A DNA stretch of 64,000 nt from Ferrimonas sediminicola (GTDB lineage Bacteria; Pseudomonadota; Gammaproteobacteria; Enterobacterales; Shewanellaceae), in the NCBI RefSeq assembly GCF_005116715.1, contig NZ_SWCI01000013.1:1-64000 (forward strand), given 5' to 3'. A model generated the notes under the pieces. The model was not told the origin of the DNA. It saw only the letters and a list, made by a program, of their open reading frames with translations, and did not search any database. Positions 44,110-53,386 of the stretch are shown here, piece by piece; position 1 is the stretch's first letter; every line of letters begins with the position of its first letter. The translations under genes and the position numbers were made by a program.

Positions 44110-45723
44110 ATGACTATAGCGACGCGAGACAATCAGGCCGATGTCGGCCGCATCGACACCCCGGATCATGAGCACCAGCACGTCACCAGGCGAGGATGGA
44201 AGCGCTGGCTGCTCACCACCAATCACAAGGAGATCGGCACCCTCTACCTGTGGTTCAGCTTCACCATGTTCCTGGTGGGAGGGGCCATGGCCATGGTGAT
44301 CCGCGCCGAGCTGTTCCAGCCCGGACTGCAACTGGTCGAGCCCAACTTCTTCAACCAGATGACCACGGTACACGGCCTGGTGATGGTGTTCGGGGCGGTG
44401 ATGCCCGCCTTTACCGGACTGGCCAACTGGATGATCCCGATGATGATCGGCGCCCCGGACATGGCGCTGCCCCGGTTGAACAACTGGAGTTTCTGGATCC
44501 TGCCGTTTGCCTTCAGCATGCTGCTGGGCAGCCTGTTCATGGACGGGGGCGGCCCCGCCTTCGGCTGGACCTTTTACGCTCCCCTCTCCACCACCTTCAG
44601 TGGCGATTCCACCGCCCTGTTCGTGTTCTCGGTCCACATCATGGGGATCAGCTCCATCATGGGGGCGATCAATGTGATCGTCACCATCGTCAACCTGCGG
44701 GCGCCGGGGATGACCTATATGAAGATGCCACTGTTTGTCTGGACCTGGCTGATCACCGCCTTCCTGCTGATTGCGGTGATGCCGGTTCTGGCGGGGGCGG
44801 TCACCATGGTGCTGACCGACAAGTATTTCGGCACCAGCTTCTTCGATGCCGCCGGGGGCGGTGATCCGGTGATGTTCCAGCACATCTTCTGGTTTTTCGG
44901 TCACCCCGAGGTGTACATCATGATCCTGCCGGCTTTTGGCATCATCTCCGCCATCGTGCCCGCCTTCAGTCGCAAGAGGCTGTTCGGTTATGCCTCCATG
45001 GTGTACGCCACCGCCTCCATCGCCCTGCTCTCTTTCATTGTCTGGGCTCATCACATGTTCACCACCGGGATGCCGGTGGCGGCGGAGCTGTTCTTCATGT
45101 ACTGCACCATGCTGATCTCGGTGCCCACCGGGGTGAAGGTGTTCAACTGGGTGGCCACCCTGTGGCGAGGGGCCATCAGCTTCGAGGCGCCGATGATGTT
45201 CGCCCTGGCGTTTATCGTGCTGTTCACCATCGGCGGCCTGTCGGGACTGATGCTGGCGATTACCCCGGTGGACTTCCAGTATCACGACACCTACTTTGTG
45301 GTGGCCCACTTCCACTACGTGCTGGTCAGTGGGGCGGTGTTCTCCATCATGGCGGCCGCCTACTACTGGCTGCCCAAGTGGACCGGCCATATGTACAGCG
45401 AAACCCTGGCCAGGTGGCACTTCTGGTGCTCCATCATCTCGGTGAACATCCTGTTTTTCCCCATGCACTTCCTCGGGCTGGCGGGCATGCCCAGGCGCAT
45501 CCCCGATTACGCCCTGCAGTTTGCCGACATCAATAAGATCGTCTCCATCGGCGGCTTTGCCTTCGGCCTGTCACAGCTGATCTTCCTGGCCCTGGTGATC
45601 AAGTGCATTCGCGGCGGCGACAAGGCCCCGGCCAAGCCCTGGGATGGTGCCGAGGGGCTGGAGTGGAGCGTGGCGTCGCCGGCGCCGCTGCACACCTTCG
45701 ACACGCCTCCCGAGGTGAAATGA
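44110..45723 (+). CDS. coxA: Cytochrome c oxidase subunit I (A1 type)
   Basis: A 537-residue 12-helix haem-copper oxidase subunit. Haem and CuB ligands are visible: His in [27 protein letters not shown] (with the Glu of type A1 and the cross-linked His-Tyr), HHMFTTG, and [11 protein letters not shown]. The K-channel Lys lies in [11 protein letters not shown]. It pumps protons while reducing oxygen to water. It begins 10 bases after coxB; its stop overlaps the ctaG start. Confidence 0.97.
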   Translation: MTIATRDNQADVGRIDTPDHEHQHVTRRGWKRWLLTTNHKEIGTLYLWFSFTMFLVGGAMAMVIRAELFQPGLQLVEPNFFNQMTTVHGLVMVFGAVMPAFTGLANWMIPMMIGAPDMALPRLNNWSFWILPFAFSMLLGSLFMDGGGPAFGWTFYAPLSTTFSGDSTALFVFSVHIMGISSIMGAINVIVTIVNLRAPGMTYMKMPLFVWTWLITAFLLIAVMPVLAGAVTMVLTDKYFGTSFFDAAGGGDPVMFQHIFWFFGHPEVYIMILPAFGIISAIVPAFSRKRLFGYASMVYATASIALLSFIVWAHHMFTTGMPVAAELFFMYCTMLISVPTGVKVFNWVATLWRGAISFEAPMMFALAFIVLFTIGGLSGLMLAITPVDFQYHDTYFVVAHFHYVLVSGAVFSIMAAAYYWLPKWTGHMYSETLARWHFWCSIISVNILFFPMHFLGLAGMPRRIPDYALQFADINKIVSIGGFAFGLSQLIFLALVIKCIRGGDKAPAKPWDGAEGLEWSVASPAPLHTFDTPPEVK

Positions 45724-46271
45724 TGAGTGCCCGGCGCGCCAACCGGGTCCTGGTCACCCGGCTGCTGCTGGTCACCCTGGGGATGTTCGGCTTCGGTTTT
45801 GCCCTGGTGCCGCTCTATGACGTGTTCTGTGAGGTGACCGGCCTCAATGGCAAAACCGGCGGTCCGGCCACGGCGCAGGTGTCGCCGGTCAATCGTGAAC
45901 GCCTGGTGACCGTAGAGTTTGTCACCTCGGTGCACAGCGCCATGCCCTGGGAGTTTGAGCCGGAGATCAACCGCATTCAGCTTCATCCCGGTGAGACCAA
46001 GCGGGTGGCATTTCTGGCTCGCAATCTGTCTGGCAAGGAGATCATCGGTCAGGCGATCCCCTCGGTCAGTCCGGGGCAGGGGGCGCTCTACTTCTCCAAG
46101 ATCGAGTGTTTCTGTTTTAACCATCAGCCCCTGACGGGAGGGGAGCAGGCCAAGATGCCCCTGGTGTTCTATCTGGATCCGTCGCTGCCGGAGGAGATTC
46201 AGACCCTGACCCTGTCATACACGCTCTACAACGTAACCGACAAGGTGCAAGAGCGTGGCAAAGGAGTGTAA
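45723..46271 (+). CDS. ctaG: Cytochrome c oxidase assembly protein CtaG (Cox11)
   Basis: A 182-residue single-pass membrane protein that delivers copper to CuB. It has an N-terminal helix (VTRLLLVTLGMFGFGFALV), Y-D-V-F-C, and the copper-binding IECFCFNHQPL (C-x-C) motif. ATGs at 45720 and 45723 are both possible. The gene overlaps coxA's stop and ends just before coxC. Confidence 0.95.
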   Translation: MSARRANRVLVTRLLLVTLGMFGFGFALVPLYDVFCEVTGLNGKTGGPATAQVSPVNRERLVTVEFVTSVHSAMPWEFEPEINRIQLHPGETKRVAFLARNLSGKEIIGQAIPSVSPGQGALYFSKIECFCFNHQPLTGGEQAKMPLVFYLDPSLPEEIQTLTLSYTLYNVTDKVQERGKGV

Positions 46272-46275
46272 TCCG

Positions 46276-47148
46276 ATGAAACATGAAAAGTACTATGTCC
46301 CCGAGCAGAGCCCCTGGCCCATCGTCGGCGCCGTGGGACTGTTCCTCATCGCCCTGGGGGCCGGCAACTATGTCGGGGGCCTGAGGTCCGGTGACACCGG
46401 CATCTTCGGTTATGTGTTGCTGTCGGGCATTGCCGTCATCCTGGTGATGGTGGTGGGCTGGTTCCGAAGTGTCATCAACGAGTCGATGGCGGGGCTCTAT
46501 TCCAGGCAGATGGATCGCTCCTTCCGCCAGGGGATGTCCTGGTTCATCTTCTCCGAAGTGATGTTCTTCGGTGCCTTCTTCGGGGCGCTGTTCTACGCGC
46601 GCATGGTGGCCGTCCCCTGGCTGGCGGGCGAAGGCAACAACGCCATGACCAACGAGGTGCTCTGGCCCGGCTTCGAGGCGGTGTGGCCCCTGGTGACCAC
46701 CCCGGCGGGTGACACCACCCAGGGGATGGGCTGGCAGGGGTTGCCCCTGTACAACACTCTGATTCTGCTCACCTCCTCCATCACTTTGCACTTTGCCCAT
46801 GTGGCCCTGGAGCACAACCGACGCCAGGCACTGACCCTGTGGCTGGGGGGCACCATCCTGCTGGGGCTGGCGTTCCTGACGCTGCAGGGCGAGGAGTATC
46901 TGCACGCCTACCGGGAGATGAACCTGACTTTGAGCTCCGGGGTGTACGGCAACACCTTCTTCCTGCTGACGGGATTCCACGGGCTGCACGTGACCCTGGG
47001 GACCATCATGCTGCTGGTGATGTTCTTCAGGGTGGTGAAGGGCCACTTCACCCCGGAGCGCCATTTCGGCTTCCAGGCGAGCAGCTGGTACTGGCACTTC
47101 GTGGACGTGGTGTGGCTGCTGCTGTTCGTGTTTGTCTACATTCTCTGA
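46276..47148 (+). CDS. coxC: Cytochrome c oxidase subunit III
   Basis: A 290-residue protein with seven membrane helices. Family features are RQGMSWFIFSEVMFFGAFFG, LHFAHVALEHNRRQAL and the C-terminal FHGLHVTLGTIMLLVM followed by HFGFQASSWYWHFVDVVWLL. Start at 46276, preceded by AAAGGAG. It forms the conserved non-catalytic third core subunit. Confidence 0.96.
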   Translation: MKHEKYYVPEQSPWPIVGAVGLFLIALGAGNYVGGLRSGDTGIFGYVLLSGIAVILVMVVGWFRSVINESMAGLYSRQMDRSFRQGMSWFIFSEVMFFGAFFGALFYARMVAVPWLAGEGNNAMTNEVLWPGFEAVWPLVTTPAGDTTQGMGWQGLPLYNTLILLTSSITLHFAHVALEHNRRQALTLWLGGTILLGLAFLTLQGEEYLHAYREMNLTLSSGVYGNTFFLLTGFHGLHVTLGTIMLLVMFFRVVKGHFTPERHFGFQASSWYWHFVDVVWLLLFVFVYIL

Positions 47149-47150
47149 GC

Positions 47151-47366
47151 CTAGTAGGGGCGGGGGTTGGGCTCGATCCAGCCCCCCATCATCGCCAGGA
47201 TCAGCAGAACCAGCACGAAGGCGGAGAGGGCCACCCGCCGACCCAGGAAGTGGCTCATGGATAGGGGGGCGTCCTTGCTCCTGAGCATCATCACCAGGGC
47301 CCGGCCCAGGTTGAGGATGATGAACAGCAGCAGGACGACAATAAGCAGTTTGATGGCGAGTTGCAT
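47151..47366 (-). CDS. DUF2909 small membrane protein, antisense within the cox cluster
   Basis: A 71-residue protein with two hydrophobic helices (LAIKLLIVVLLLFIILNLG and ALSAFVLVLLILAMMGGW) and a short polar loop. The pattern RALVMMLRSKDAPLSMSHFL is typical of DUF2909, regularly found between coxC and surf1. It runs against the oxidase genes and ends 3 bases from coxC. I prefer the ATG at 47366; longer frames upstream are shadows of surf1. It may assist oxidase assembly; the role is unknown. Confidence 0.78.
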   Translation of the reverse strand: MQLAIKLLIVVLLLFIILNLGRALVMMLRSKDAPLSMSHFLGRRVALSAFVLVLLILAMMGGWIEPNPRPY

Positions 47367-47400
47367 GGCTGAGCCCCGTGGCAACCGCCCTGGATGACGG

Positions 47401-48114
47401 ATGCAGATGGTAAAGAAGGTCCTTTTTTTCCTGATCACTTTGCTGACATTTTGTGCACTGGTCAAGCTGGGCTGGTGGCAGTTGCAGCGGGCAGAGGAGA
47501 AGCGGGAGCTGTTGAGCCGGATGGTGGACAACGGCCGTATCGCCCTGAGATGGGACCAGGTGACCGGCGACGAGGCCCTGGGTGGCCGACACCTGAGCCT
47601 GGTGGGCCGCCTCAGGCCGGAGCACAGCCTGCTGCTGGACAACCGTATCCAGTCGGGCAGGGTGGGCTATCAGTGGCTGCTGCCAGTGGAGGTGACCGAG
47701 GATCAGCCCTGGCTGCTGCTGGATCTGGGGTTCGTGGCCGCCCCCGAGAACAGGGCAGAGCTGCCGGTCCTGCCCGCGGTCCCCTCCCAGGCCCGCCTCA
47801 GCGGCCGGCTCTATCGCCCCGGTCACAATCCCCTGGCCAACCAACTGCGGCCGGAGCCCGGCCCGGTCACCCGCATTCAGGCGGTGAATTTCCCCCAGTT
47901 GTCCGCCTGGCTGGGGCGGCCGTTGCAGCCCTGGCTGCTGTTTGTGCAGCAGCCGGCCGAACTGGGGTTTGAGCGCCACTGGCGGCCGGTGACCCTGTCG
48001 CCGGAGCGCCATCGCGGCTACGCCCTGCAGTGGTTCGGGCTGGCCCTGGCCTGGGCGGTGGTGGCGGCGCTGATCTGGCGAGGCCCGGTTGCAACCGCCC
48101 ATGAACCCAAGTAG
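47401..48114 (+). CDS. SURF1-family oxidase assembly protein
   Basis: A 237-residue protein with one N-terminal and one C-terminal membrane helix and a periplasmic domain between, the SURF1 layout. Features are CALVKLGWWQLQRAEEKREL, LLLDNRIQSGRVGYQWLLPV and LQWFGLALAWAVVAALIW. SURF1 helps insert haem a into subunit I. An ATG at 47407 is an alternative start. It begins 34 bases from the start of the divergent DUF2909 gene. Confidence 0.9.
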   Translation: MQMVKKVLFFLITLLTFCALVKLGWWQLQRAEEKRELLSRMVDNGRIALRWDQVTGDEALGGRHLSLVGRLRPEHSLLLDNRIQSGRVGYQWLLPVEVTEDQPWLLLDLGFVAAPENRAELPVLPAVPSQARLSGRLYRPGHNPLANQLRPEPGPVTRIQAVNFPQLSAWLGRPLQPWLLFVQQPAELGFERHWRPVTLSPERHRGYALQWFGLALAWAVVAALIWRGPVATAHEPK

Positions 48115-48180
48115 TGTGATCTCTATCACCTTTCTCCAGCCAGCGGTAACGGGTGGAGATCCCAACAGAGAGGAGCCCCG

Positions 48181-48714
48181 ATGAACTCCCGATTACCGCT
48201 GGTCATTCTGTGTCTCGTGTTTCTGCTGCCGGTGGCGGCCGCCTACCTGGTGCTCAACCAGGGCTGGTACCGGGGCGGCAGCACCAATCACGGGGTCCTG
48301 CTGGAGCGTCTGGATTACCAAACCCTGGCCCAGGCCAACCCCGCCGAACGCCACTGGCAGTTGCTGACCCTGGTTCCCGAGGCCTGCGGTGCCCGCTGTG
48401 AGGATCGCCTGACCGCCCTGCAACAGATCCACCTGGCCCTGGGACGGGAACGCCCCCGGGTGGTGCCGGTGCTGCTGCTGCAGGGTGAGCAGAGCGACGC
48501 CACCCGGCTGCTGTCGGGACGGGGGTTTGCCACCGCGGTGGCCGGTCAGGAGGCGATCGACCTGCTTGAGCGTTACCCCTTGGTGATCGTCGACCCCCTG
48601 GGCCAGTGGGTCATGGGGTATGCAGCCACGGCCGATCAGGCGCAGCAGATTGCCCAAGGCAGGGCGCTGCTGACGGATTTGCGCAAGCTGCTCAAGCTGT
48701 CCCACATTGGTTAG
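48181..48714 (+). CDS. Unknown membrane-anchored thioredoxin-like protein in the cox cluster
   Basis: A 177-residue protein with one N-terminal membrane helix (LVILCLVFLLPVAAAYLVLN) and a periplasmic domain containing ACGARC (C-x3-C), the spacing of the Sco copper-binding site, followed by helix and strand segments (PRVVPVLLLQGE; YPLVIVDPLGQWVMGYA). It resembles a shortened Sco/thioredoxin-like protein often placed between surf1 and ctaA. A role in CuA or disulfide maintenance is plausible but not shown. Confidence 0.65.
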   Translation: MNSRLPLVILCLVFLLPVAAAYLVLNQGWYRGGSTNHGVLLERLDYQTLAQANPAERHWQLLTLVPEACGARCEDRLTALQQIHLALGRERPRVVPVLLLQGEQSDATRLLSGRGFATAVAGQEAIDLLERYPLVIVDPLGQWVMGYAATADQAQQIAQGRALLTDLRKLLKLSHIG

Positions 48715-48722
48715 GAGGTGTG

Positions 48723-49709
48723 ATGAACCGACTGATACTGGCTACCGCCCTGCTGGCGTTTACCGTGATTCTGGTGGGGGCCTTTACCCGGTTGACCGAC
48801 GCCGGACTGGGTTGCCCGGACTGGCCGGGTTGTTATGGCTTCCTGACCCCGACCGCGGCCGAGGCCAATGCCGATCTGGCCCTGAGCCGCTATCCGGATC
48901 GCCCGCTGGAGCTGGTCAAGGCGTGGGCCGAGATGGGACACCGTTACATCGCCTCCCTGTTGGGCATGCTGATCCTGGTGATCGCCGCCCTGAGCTGGCG
49001 CACCCCGCAGCGGGGACACGGCCTGGCCCTGGTGGCCCTGGTGCTGTGTCAGGGCGCCCTGGGGATGTGGACCGTTACCCTGAACCTGATGCCTGTGGTG
49101 GTCATGGGCCACCTGCTCGGGGGCCTGACGCTGTTCTGCCTGCTGATCCTGCTGTGGCTGAGGCGCCGGGCCGAGCCGCCGGCCGCGGAGCCCGGCCTGG
49201 TGCTGCCGGCCACCCTGGCGCTGATTGCCCTGATCGGCCAGATCGTCCTGGGGGGATGGACTTCGGCCAACTACGCCGCCGTGGTGTGTACCAGCCTGCC
49301 CATCTGCGAGGGCGACTGGTGGCATAGCCTCAACTTTGCCAAGGCTTTCAGCCTGATACAGCCAGACGCACCCAGTTATGAGTTCGGCATCCTGGACTAT
49401 GGGGCGCGGATGACCATCCATGTGACCCACAGGCTGTGGGCGCTGGTGACCGCGGCGTTGCTGCTCTACCTGGCCTGGCGGCTAATGATGAGGCGCGCCT
49501 GGCGCCGCCTGGGCCAGGCCATCGCCCTGATGACCCTGCTGCAGGTCGGGCTGGGCGTGGCCAACGTGGTGCTGCAACTGCCCCTGGCCGTGGCCGTGGC
49601 CCACAACGGTGGCGCCGCCCTGCTGGCGGTGCTGCTGGTGTCTGCCAACTATCTGCTGCGGGCCCGGGTCCCCAGCCCGGACCCCGCGGGGGAGGAGGTG
49701 CCATGTTGA
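48723..49709 (+). CDS. ctaA: Haem A synthase (Cox15/CtaA)
   Basis: A 328-residue membrane enzyme that converts haem O to haem A. It starts at the ATG at 48723 with AGGAGG upstream. Features are the first loop [20 protein letters not shown], His ligands in [14 protein letters not shown], the second [20 protein letters not shown] and [14 protein letters not shown]. The paired Cys residues are present in both halves. It overlaps ctaB by 7 bases. Confidence 0.95.
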   Translation: MNRLILATALLAFTVILVGAFTRLTDAGLGCPDWPGCYGFLTPTAAEANADLALSRYPDRPLELVKAWAEMGHRYIASLLGMLILVIAALSWRTPQRGHGLALVALVLCQGALGMWTVTLNLMPVVVMGHLLGGLTLFCLLILLWLRRRAEPPAAEPGLVLPATLALIALIGQIVLGGWTSANYAAVVCTSLPICEGDWWHSLNFAKAFSLIQPDAPSYEFGILDYGARMTIHVTHRLWALVTAALLLYLAWRLMMRRAWRRLGQAIALMTLLQVGLGVANVVLQLPLAVAVAHNGGAALLAVLLVSANYLLRARVPSPDPAGEEVPC

Positions 49710-50608
49710 AGGCGATTGGATGGAGTAAGGGCGGCCAGCGGCTGGCCTGGCGGGATCTGCTGGAGATGACCAAGCCCAAGGTGGTGTTGCTGATGCTGGT
49801 GACCGCCCTGGTTGGGATGGCGCTGGCGTCGCCCGGGATGATCGTTCCCCGGGTGCTGATCCTGGGTTTGGCGGGCATCGGCTTGATGGCGGGCGCGGCG
49901 GCGGCGGTGAATCACCTGCTGGATCGGCAGATCGATCTGAAGATGGCCCGTACTCACCATCGTCCGGTGGCCACCGGACGGGTGTCACCCCTCCAGGGGG
50001 GGGTGTTTGCCCTGGCCCTGGGTAGCCTGGGGTTCTTCCTGCTCTACGGCTTCATCAATCCCCTCACCGCCTGGCTGACCCTGGCCAGCCTGGTGGGGTA
50101 TGCGCTGATCTACACCGGCTTCCTGAAGCGGGCGACGCCGCAGAACATCGTCATCGGCGGCCTGGCCGGGGCCATGCCGCCGCTGCTCGGCTGGACCAGC
50201 GTCACCGGCGATCTGCACGGTCATGGCTGGTTGCTGGTGATCATCATCTTCACCTGGACCCCGCCCCATTTCTGGGCCCTGGCGATCCACCGGCGCGACG
50301 AGTACGCCAAGGCGGCGATCCCGATGCTGCCGGTGACCCACGGAGTGGCGTACACCAAGACCTCCATCCTGCTCTACAGCTTCCTGCTGGTGATCGCCTG
50401 CATGCTGCCGGTGCTGGTGGGGATGAGCGGCGCCCTCTACCTGGTGGGATCCACCGGCTTGAGTCTGTGGTTCCTGGTCCGCGCCTGGCAGCTGAAGTTT
50501 GCCCCCAGGCCGGATTCCGCCATCAAGCTGTTCCTGCTCTCCATCTGGCAACTGCTGGCGCTGTTCCTACTGATCCTGGCCGATCACTACCTGGGGATCT
50601 GGCTGTGA
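49703..50608 (+). CDS. ctaB: Protohaem IX farnesyltransferase (haem O synthase)
   Basis: A 301-residue UbiA-family enzyme that adds a farnesyl tail to haem B. The first Asp-rich motif is [20 protein letters not shown]. The second loop has [20 protein letters not shown] and [21 protein letters not shown] chose the ATG at 49703, preceded by GGAGGAGG; longer frames upstream overlap ctaA. Its stop overlaps the sco start (GTGA). Confidence 0.95.
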   Translation: MLKAIGWSKGGQRLAWRDLLEMTKPKVVLLMLVTALVGMALASPGMIVPRVLILGLAGIGLMAGAAAAVNHLLDRQIDLKMARTHHRPVATGRVSPLQGGVFALALGSLGFFLLYGFINPLTAWLTLASLVGYALIYTGFLKRATPQNIVIGGLAGAMPPLLGWTSVTGDLHGHGWLLVIIIFTWTPPHFWALAIHRRDEYAKAAIPMLPVTHGVAYTKTSILLYSFLLVIACMLPVLVGMSGALYLVGSTGLSLWFLVRAWQLKFAPRPDSAIKLFLLSIWQLLALFLLILADHYLGIWL

Positions 50609-51228
50609 ACCGTGCCCTGACTCTGGCCCTGGCACTGGTGGCCCTGGCGGCGGGCGCGCTGATGGCCCTGTGGCACCACAAGCCGCCTCAGGTGGCGGCG
50701 CTGTGGTTACCCGAGTCCCGGCCCCTGGCCCTCTTCGAACTGACCGATGACCGCGGCCGCGCCTTCAATAACGTCAGCCTGCAGGGGCAGTGGACTCTGC
50801 TGTTTATGGGGTACACCTCCTGCCCCGATGTCTGCCCCGGCACCCTGGCCCGCCTGGCCTCGGCCTATCCGCAGCTGGCCAGGTCACTGCCGCTGCAGGT
50901 GGTGCTGCTATCGGTGGATCCCCGGCGGGACTCCACCGAGCGGCTGCATCAGTACGTGACCTACTTCAATTCGGAGTTTCGCGCCGTCACCGGCACCCAT
51001 GATCAGCTCTATGCCCTGAGCCGCAGTCTGGGCCTGGTGTACGCCATGGCGGAGAGCGACGGTGCCGACGGCTACTCGGTGGATCACAGTGCTGACATCG
51101 CCCTGATCAACCCCAGGGGGGAATTGGAGGCGCTGTTCCGTCCCCAGGGTGGCGTGGGCGAGTTGAGGCTGGTGTCGATGCGGCATATTATCGATGATCT
51201 CCCCAAGATCGCCGCCTTTAGCGGCTAA
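50605..51228 (+). CDS. SCO1/SenC family copper chaperone
   Basis: A 207-residue membrane-anchored thioredoxin-fold protein that delivers copper to CuA. The N-terminal helix ([20 protein letters not shown]) is followed by [18 protein letters not shown] (C-x3-C) and the distal His in [13 protein letters not shown]. Starts with GTG at 50605, overlapping ctaB by 4 bases. Last gene of the oxidase cluster. Confidence 0.94.
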   Translation: MNRALTLALALVALAAGALMALWHHKPPQVAALWLPESRPLALFELTDDRGRAFNNVSLQGQWTLLFMGYTSCPDVCPGTLARLASAYPQLARSLPLQVVLLSVDPRRDSTERLHQYVTYFNSEFRAVTGTHDQLYALSRSLGLVYAMAESDGADGYSVDHSADIALINPRGELEALFRPQGGVGELRLVSMRHIIDDLPKIAAFSG

Positions 51229-51296
51229 ATCTTTCATTATCTCCGTGGTTTTGCTCTGCTGGACGTCACCTCAATCGGATACAAGGATGTATCGTC

Positions 51297-52329
51297 GTGC
51301 GGCTTTTACCTCTTTTGCCCCTTTGGGTCCTCCTCACCCTGGGCGGCTGTGCCTCCCTGATCGCCGACAAGATCGTGGAGCCTCCTGCCCGTCGTCCCGG
51401 CACACCGGAAAGTCAGTTTGTGACTGAGTTACGGCTGGCCCCCCACCAGTTCTGCATCCGGGATAGATGTCTGAGCTACCTGAAAAAGAAAGACGGTTTC
51501 CGTTGGGGTTCCGGAATTAAGTTTACCTGGACGGTGGACGTTGGCGGCCGGTTTACCCAGATGACTCTCAGCCGGGATGGCGGCCTGCCGGCCTGGGGAA
51601 CCGTGGTGCTCCTCCATGGATACAGAATGAACAAGGAGTCTATGGCGCTGCTGGCCGCTTACTGGGTGATGATGGGGTTCGAGGTGCTGATCCCCGATCT
51701 GGGGGGCCACGGCCAGAGCGATGGCCCCTTCAGCTTCGGGGTGGGCGATGCCGGACTGTTGAGCCTCTGGTTGGATCGGCAGCATCCGCGGCAACCGCTG
51801 TTTCTGGTGGTTGGATCGGCAGCATCCGCGGCAACCGCTGTTTCTGGTTGGGAACTCCATGGGCGCGATGGCGGCGATGCACCTGGCCTGGGAGCGGGAG
51901 GACGTGGCAGGGCTGATCCTGCAGGCGCCCATGGTGGATCTGGAAACCGCCGTGTTGGCCTACCAGCACAGCTACGCCTCGGGATGGATGAGGCTGCTTC
52001 CCCGCGGTGAACTGAAGCGGGGGATCGCCGCGGCCCTGGAAAGGGTAAATCTAGATGAAAAGCAGCTGGATCTTCGGGAGTTGCTCAGTCACAGCCCCCT
52101 GCCGACACTGGTGCTGGCCTCGGACAGCGATCCCTTTTCACCCTATGAGCGGTTAAGGACCTTGCAGGGCGACCGGGTTCAGGTCGCCAACCTCGGTGGC
52201 CAGGGTCATATGCAGATGTGGACGATGGATCCCGGCAAGCACAGGATTGTCAGTGAGTGGATGAGGCGGCAGTTGCCGAAGTTCATGCCGCCTCAGTTGC
52301 AAGTCGAAACGGACCGCGCTACTCCTTAG
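51297..52329 (+). pseudogene. Alpha/beta-hydrolase lipoprotein gene, frameshifted by a 40-bp tandem duplication
   Basis: Two overlapping frames make one alpha/beta hydrolase. The first (51297-52010) has a lipoprotein signal (LGGCAS), then VVLLHGYRMNKESMALLAAY and LGGHGQSDGPFSFG. The second (from 51811 to 52329) carries the nucleophile motif LVGNSMGAMAAMHLAWERE and the C-terminal half with LASDSDPFSPYE and an active-site His region (GGQGHMQMW). The frame changes because a 40-base block is present twice in exact tandem (51769-51808 and 51809-51848); removing one copy restores a continuous reading frame. As it stands the serine is lost from the translated protein. It could be a true recent inactivation, a reversible switch or an assembly error. 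Confidence 0.88.
51769..51848 (+). repeat. Exact 40-bp tandem duplication inside the hydrolase gene
   Basis: The block 51769-51808 begins GGTTGGATCGGCAGCATCCG and is repeated with no mismatch at 51809-51848. Forty is not a multiple of three, so the second copy shifts the reading frame by one base. Confidence 0.97.
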
Positions 52330-53368
52330 GCCAACTGCCGTCGGCCCTGGGTTGCACCCAGGGCTGGGAGAACCAGTAGTAGCCGCCGCTGCTGCGGCTG
52401 GGGGCGGTGCAGTTGTAGCGGGAGCGGCCTGCCGGAAGGGGCAGATCCGCCTGGATGGTGAAGCGGTGCTCATCCACCCAGGTCGGAGCCTTGGCACCCT
52501 GGCCCTGGATGTAACACATCATCGTTTTCCGGCGCAGGTCCTCCCCCTCCAGGGTCACGGTGAGGGTAGGGCGGGGACGGTTTCTCAGCTCCGATTCCTC
52601 CCCCTCCAGGGCCACCACCGGCATATTCAGGCTGTGCAGCTTGACCTTGAGGGCCTCCATGTCGGCGTAGGGGCCGGCCACCGGGAAGCGGGGGATTGCG
52701 GTCAGGCTGGAGTAGGGGCCGGCGGCCCCGGAGTGCTGGCCGATGCCCACATAGCCCATCCGCTGCAGCCGCGCCCTCAAGGCATCGTTGAACTCGCCAT
52801 AGGGATAGGCCAGCTGGCGCACGCTGTAGCCCAGTTCCTTCTCGATGGCGGCCTCGGTGCGCTCCAGGTTGGCCTGAATCCTGTCCAGCCAGCGGGCCTC
52901 GTCCTCCCCCTCCAGACGGCGTATCAGGTGTTCGTGGCCCCAGCTGTGGTTGGCGATCACCGCCCCCTCCGCCGACAGCCGCCGCAGGGTATCCCAGTTC
53001 ATCATCCGGGCGTAGTTGCGCTCGATGGGCTCGATGGCCACGAACAGGGTATAGGGAAAGCCATGGGCCTTCAGCACCGGATGGGCGTTGTCCGCCACGT
53101 TCTGGTAGCCGTCGTCGAAGGTGATGGCCACGCTCTTGGGGGGCAGCGCCTCCCCTTTGCCCATGGCGTCGATCACCGCCTGCAGGGGCACCACGGTGAA
53201 GCCGTTGTCGGCCAGATAGGTCATCTGCTCCCGGAACTGGGCGGGAGTGACGCTGGTGCTGGCGGGGGTATCCTCGCTAACATGGTGGTACTGGAGGATC
53301 ACCGTCGCGGCCGCTCCCTTCACCCAAAACAGGGTCAGTAGGGCCGCCAGTGTTGCAAATCGATTCAT
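52319..53368 (-). CDS. Polysaccharide deacetylase (NodB-type) family protein
   Basis: A 349-residue exported protein. It has a signal peptide (MNRFATLAALLTLFWVKGAA) and a NodB domain: VILQYHHV, the metal/catalytic AITFDDGYQNVADNAHPVLK, and ANHSWGHEHLIRRLEG (H-x4-H-like). The C-terminal 120 residues look like a beta-rich add-on. I chose the ATG at 53368; frames continuing further upstream are the shadow of the MATE gene on the other strand. It would remove acetyl groups from surface sugars. It overlaps the hydrolase gene end by 11 bases. Confidence 0.88.
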   Translation of the reverse strand: MNRFATLAALLTLFWVKGAAATVILQYHHVSEDTPASTSVTPAQFREQMTYLADNGFTVVPLQAVIDAMGKGEALPPKSVAITFDDGYQNVADNAHPVLKAHGFPYTLFVAIEPIERNYARMMNWDTLRRLSAEGAVIANHSWGHEHLIRRLEGEDEARWLDRIQANLERTEAAIEKELGYSVRQLAYPYGEFNDALRARLQRMGYVGIGQHSGAAGPYSSLTAIPRFPVAGPYADMEALKVKLHSLNMPVVALEGEESELRNRPRPTLTVTLEGEDLRRKTMMCYIQGQGAKAPTWVDEHRFTIQADLPLPAGRSRYNCTAPSRSSGGYYWFSQPWVQPRADGSWPKE

Positions 53369-53386
53369 AACAGGTTCCAAGTTTCC

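Noticed and set aside
46117-48165. 682-codon minus-strand frame under ctaG-coxC-surf1
   Set aside because: Pro/His/Gln-rich shadow of real genes; the only supported minus-strand gene here is the DUF2909 one.
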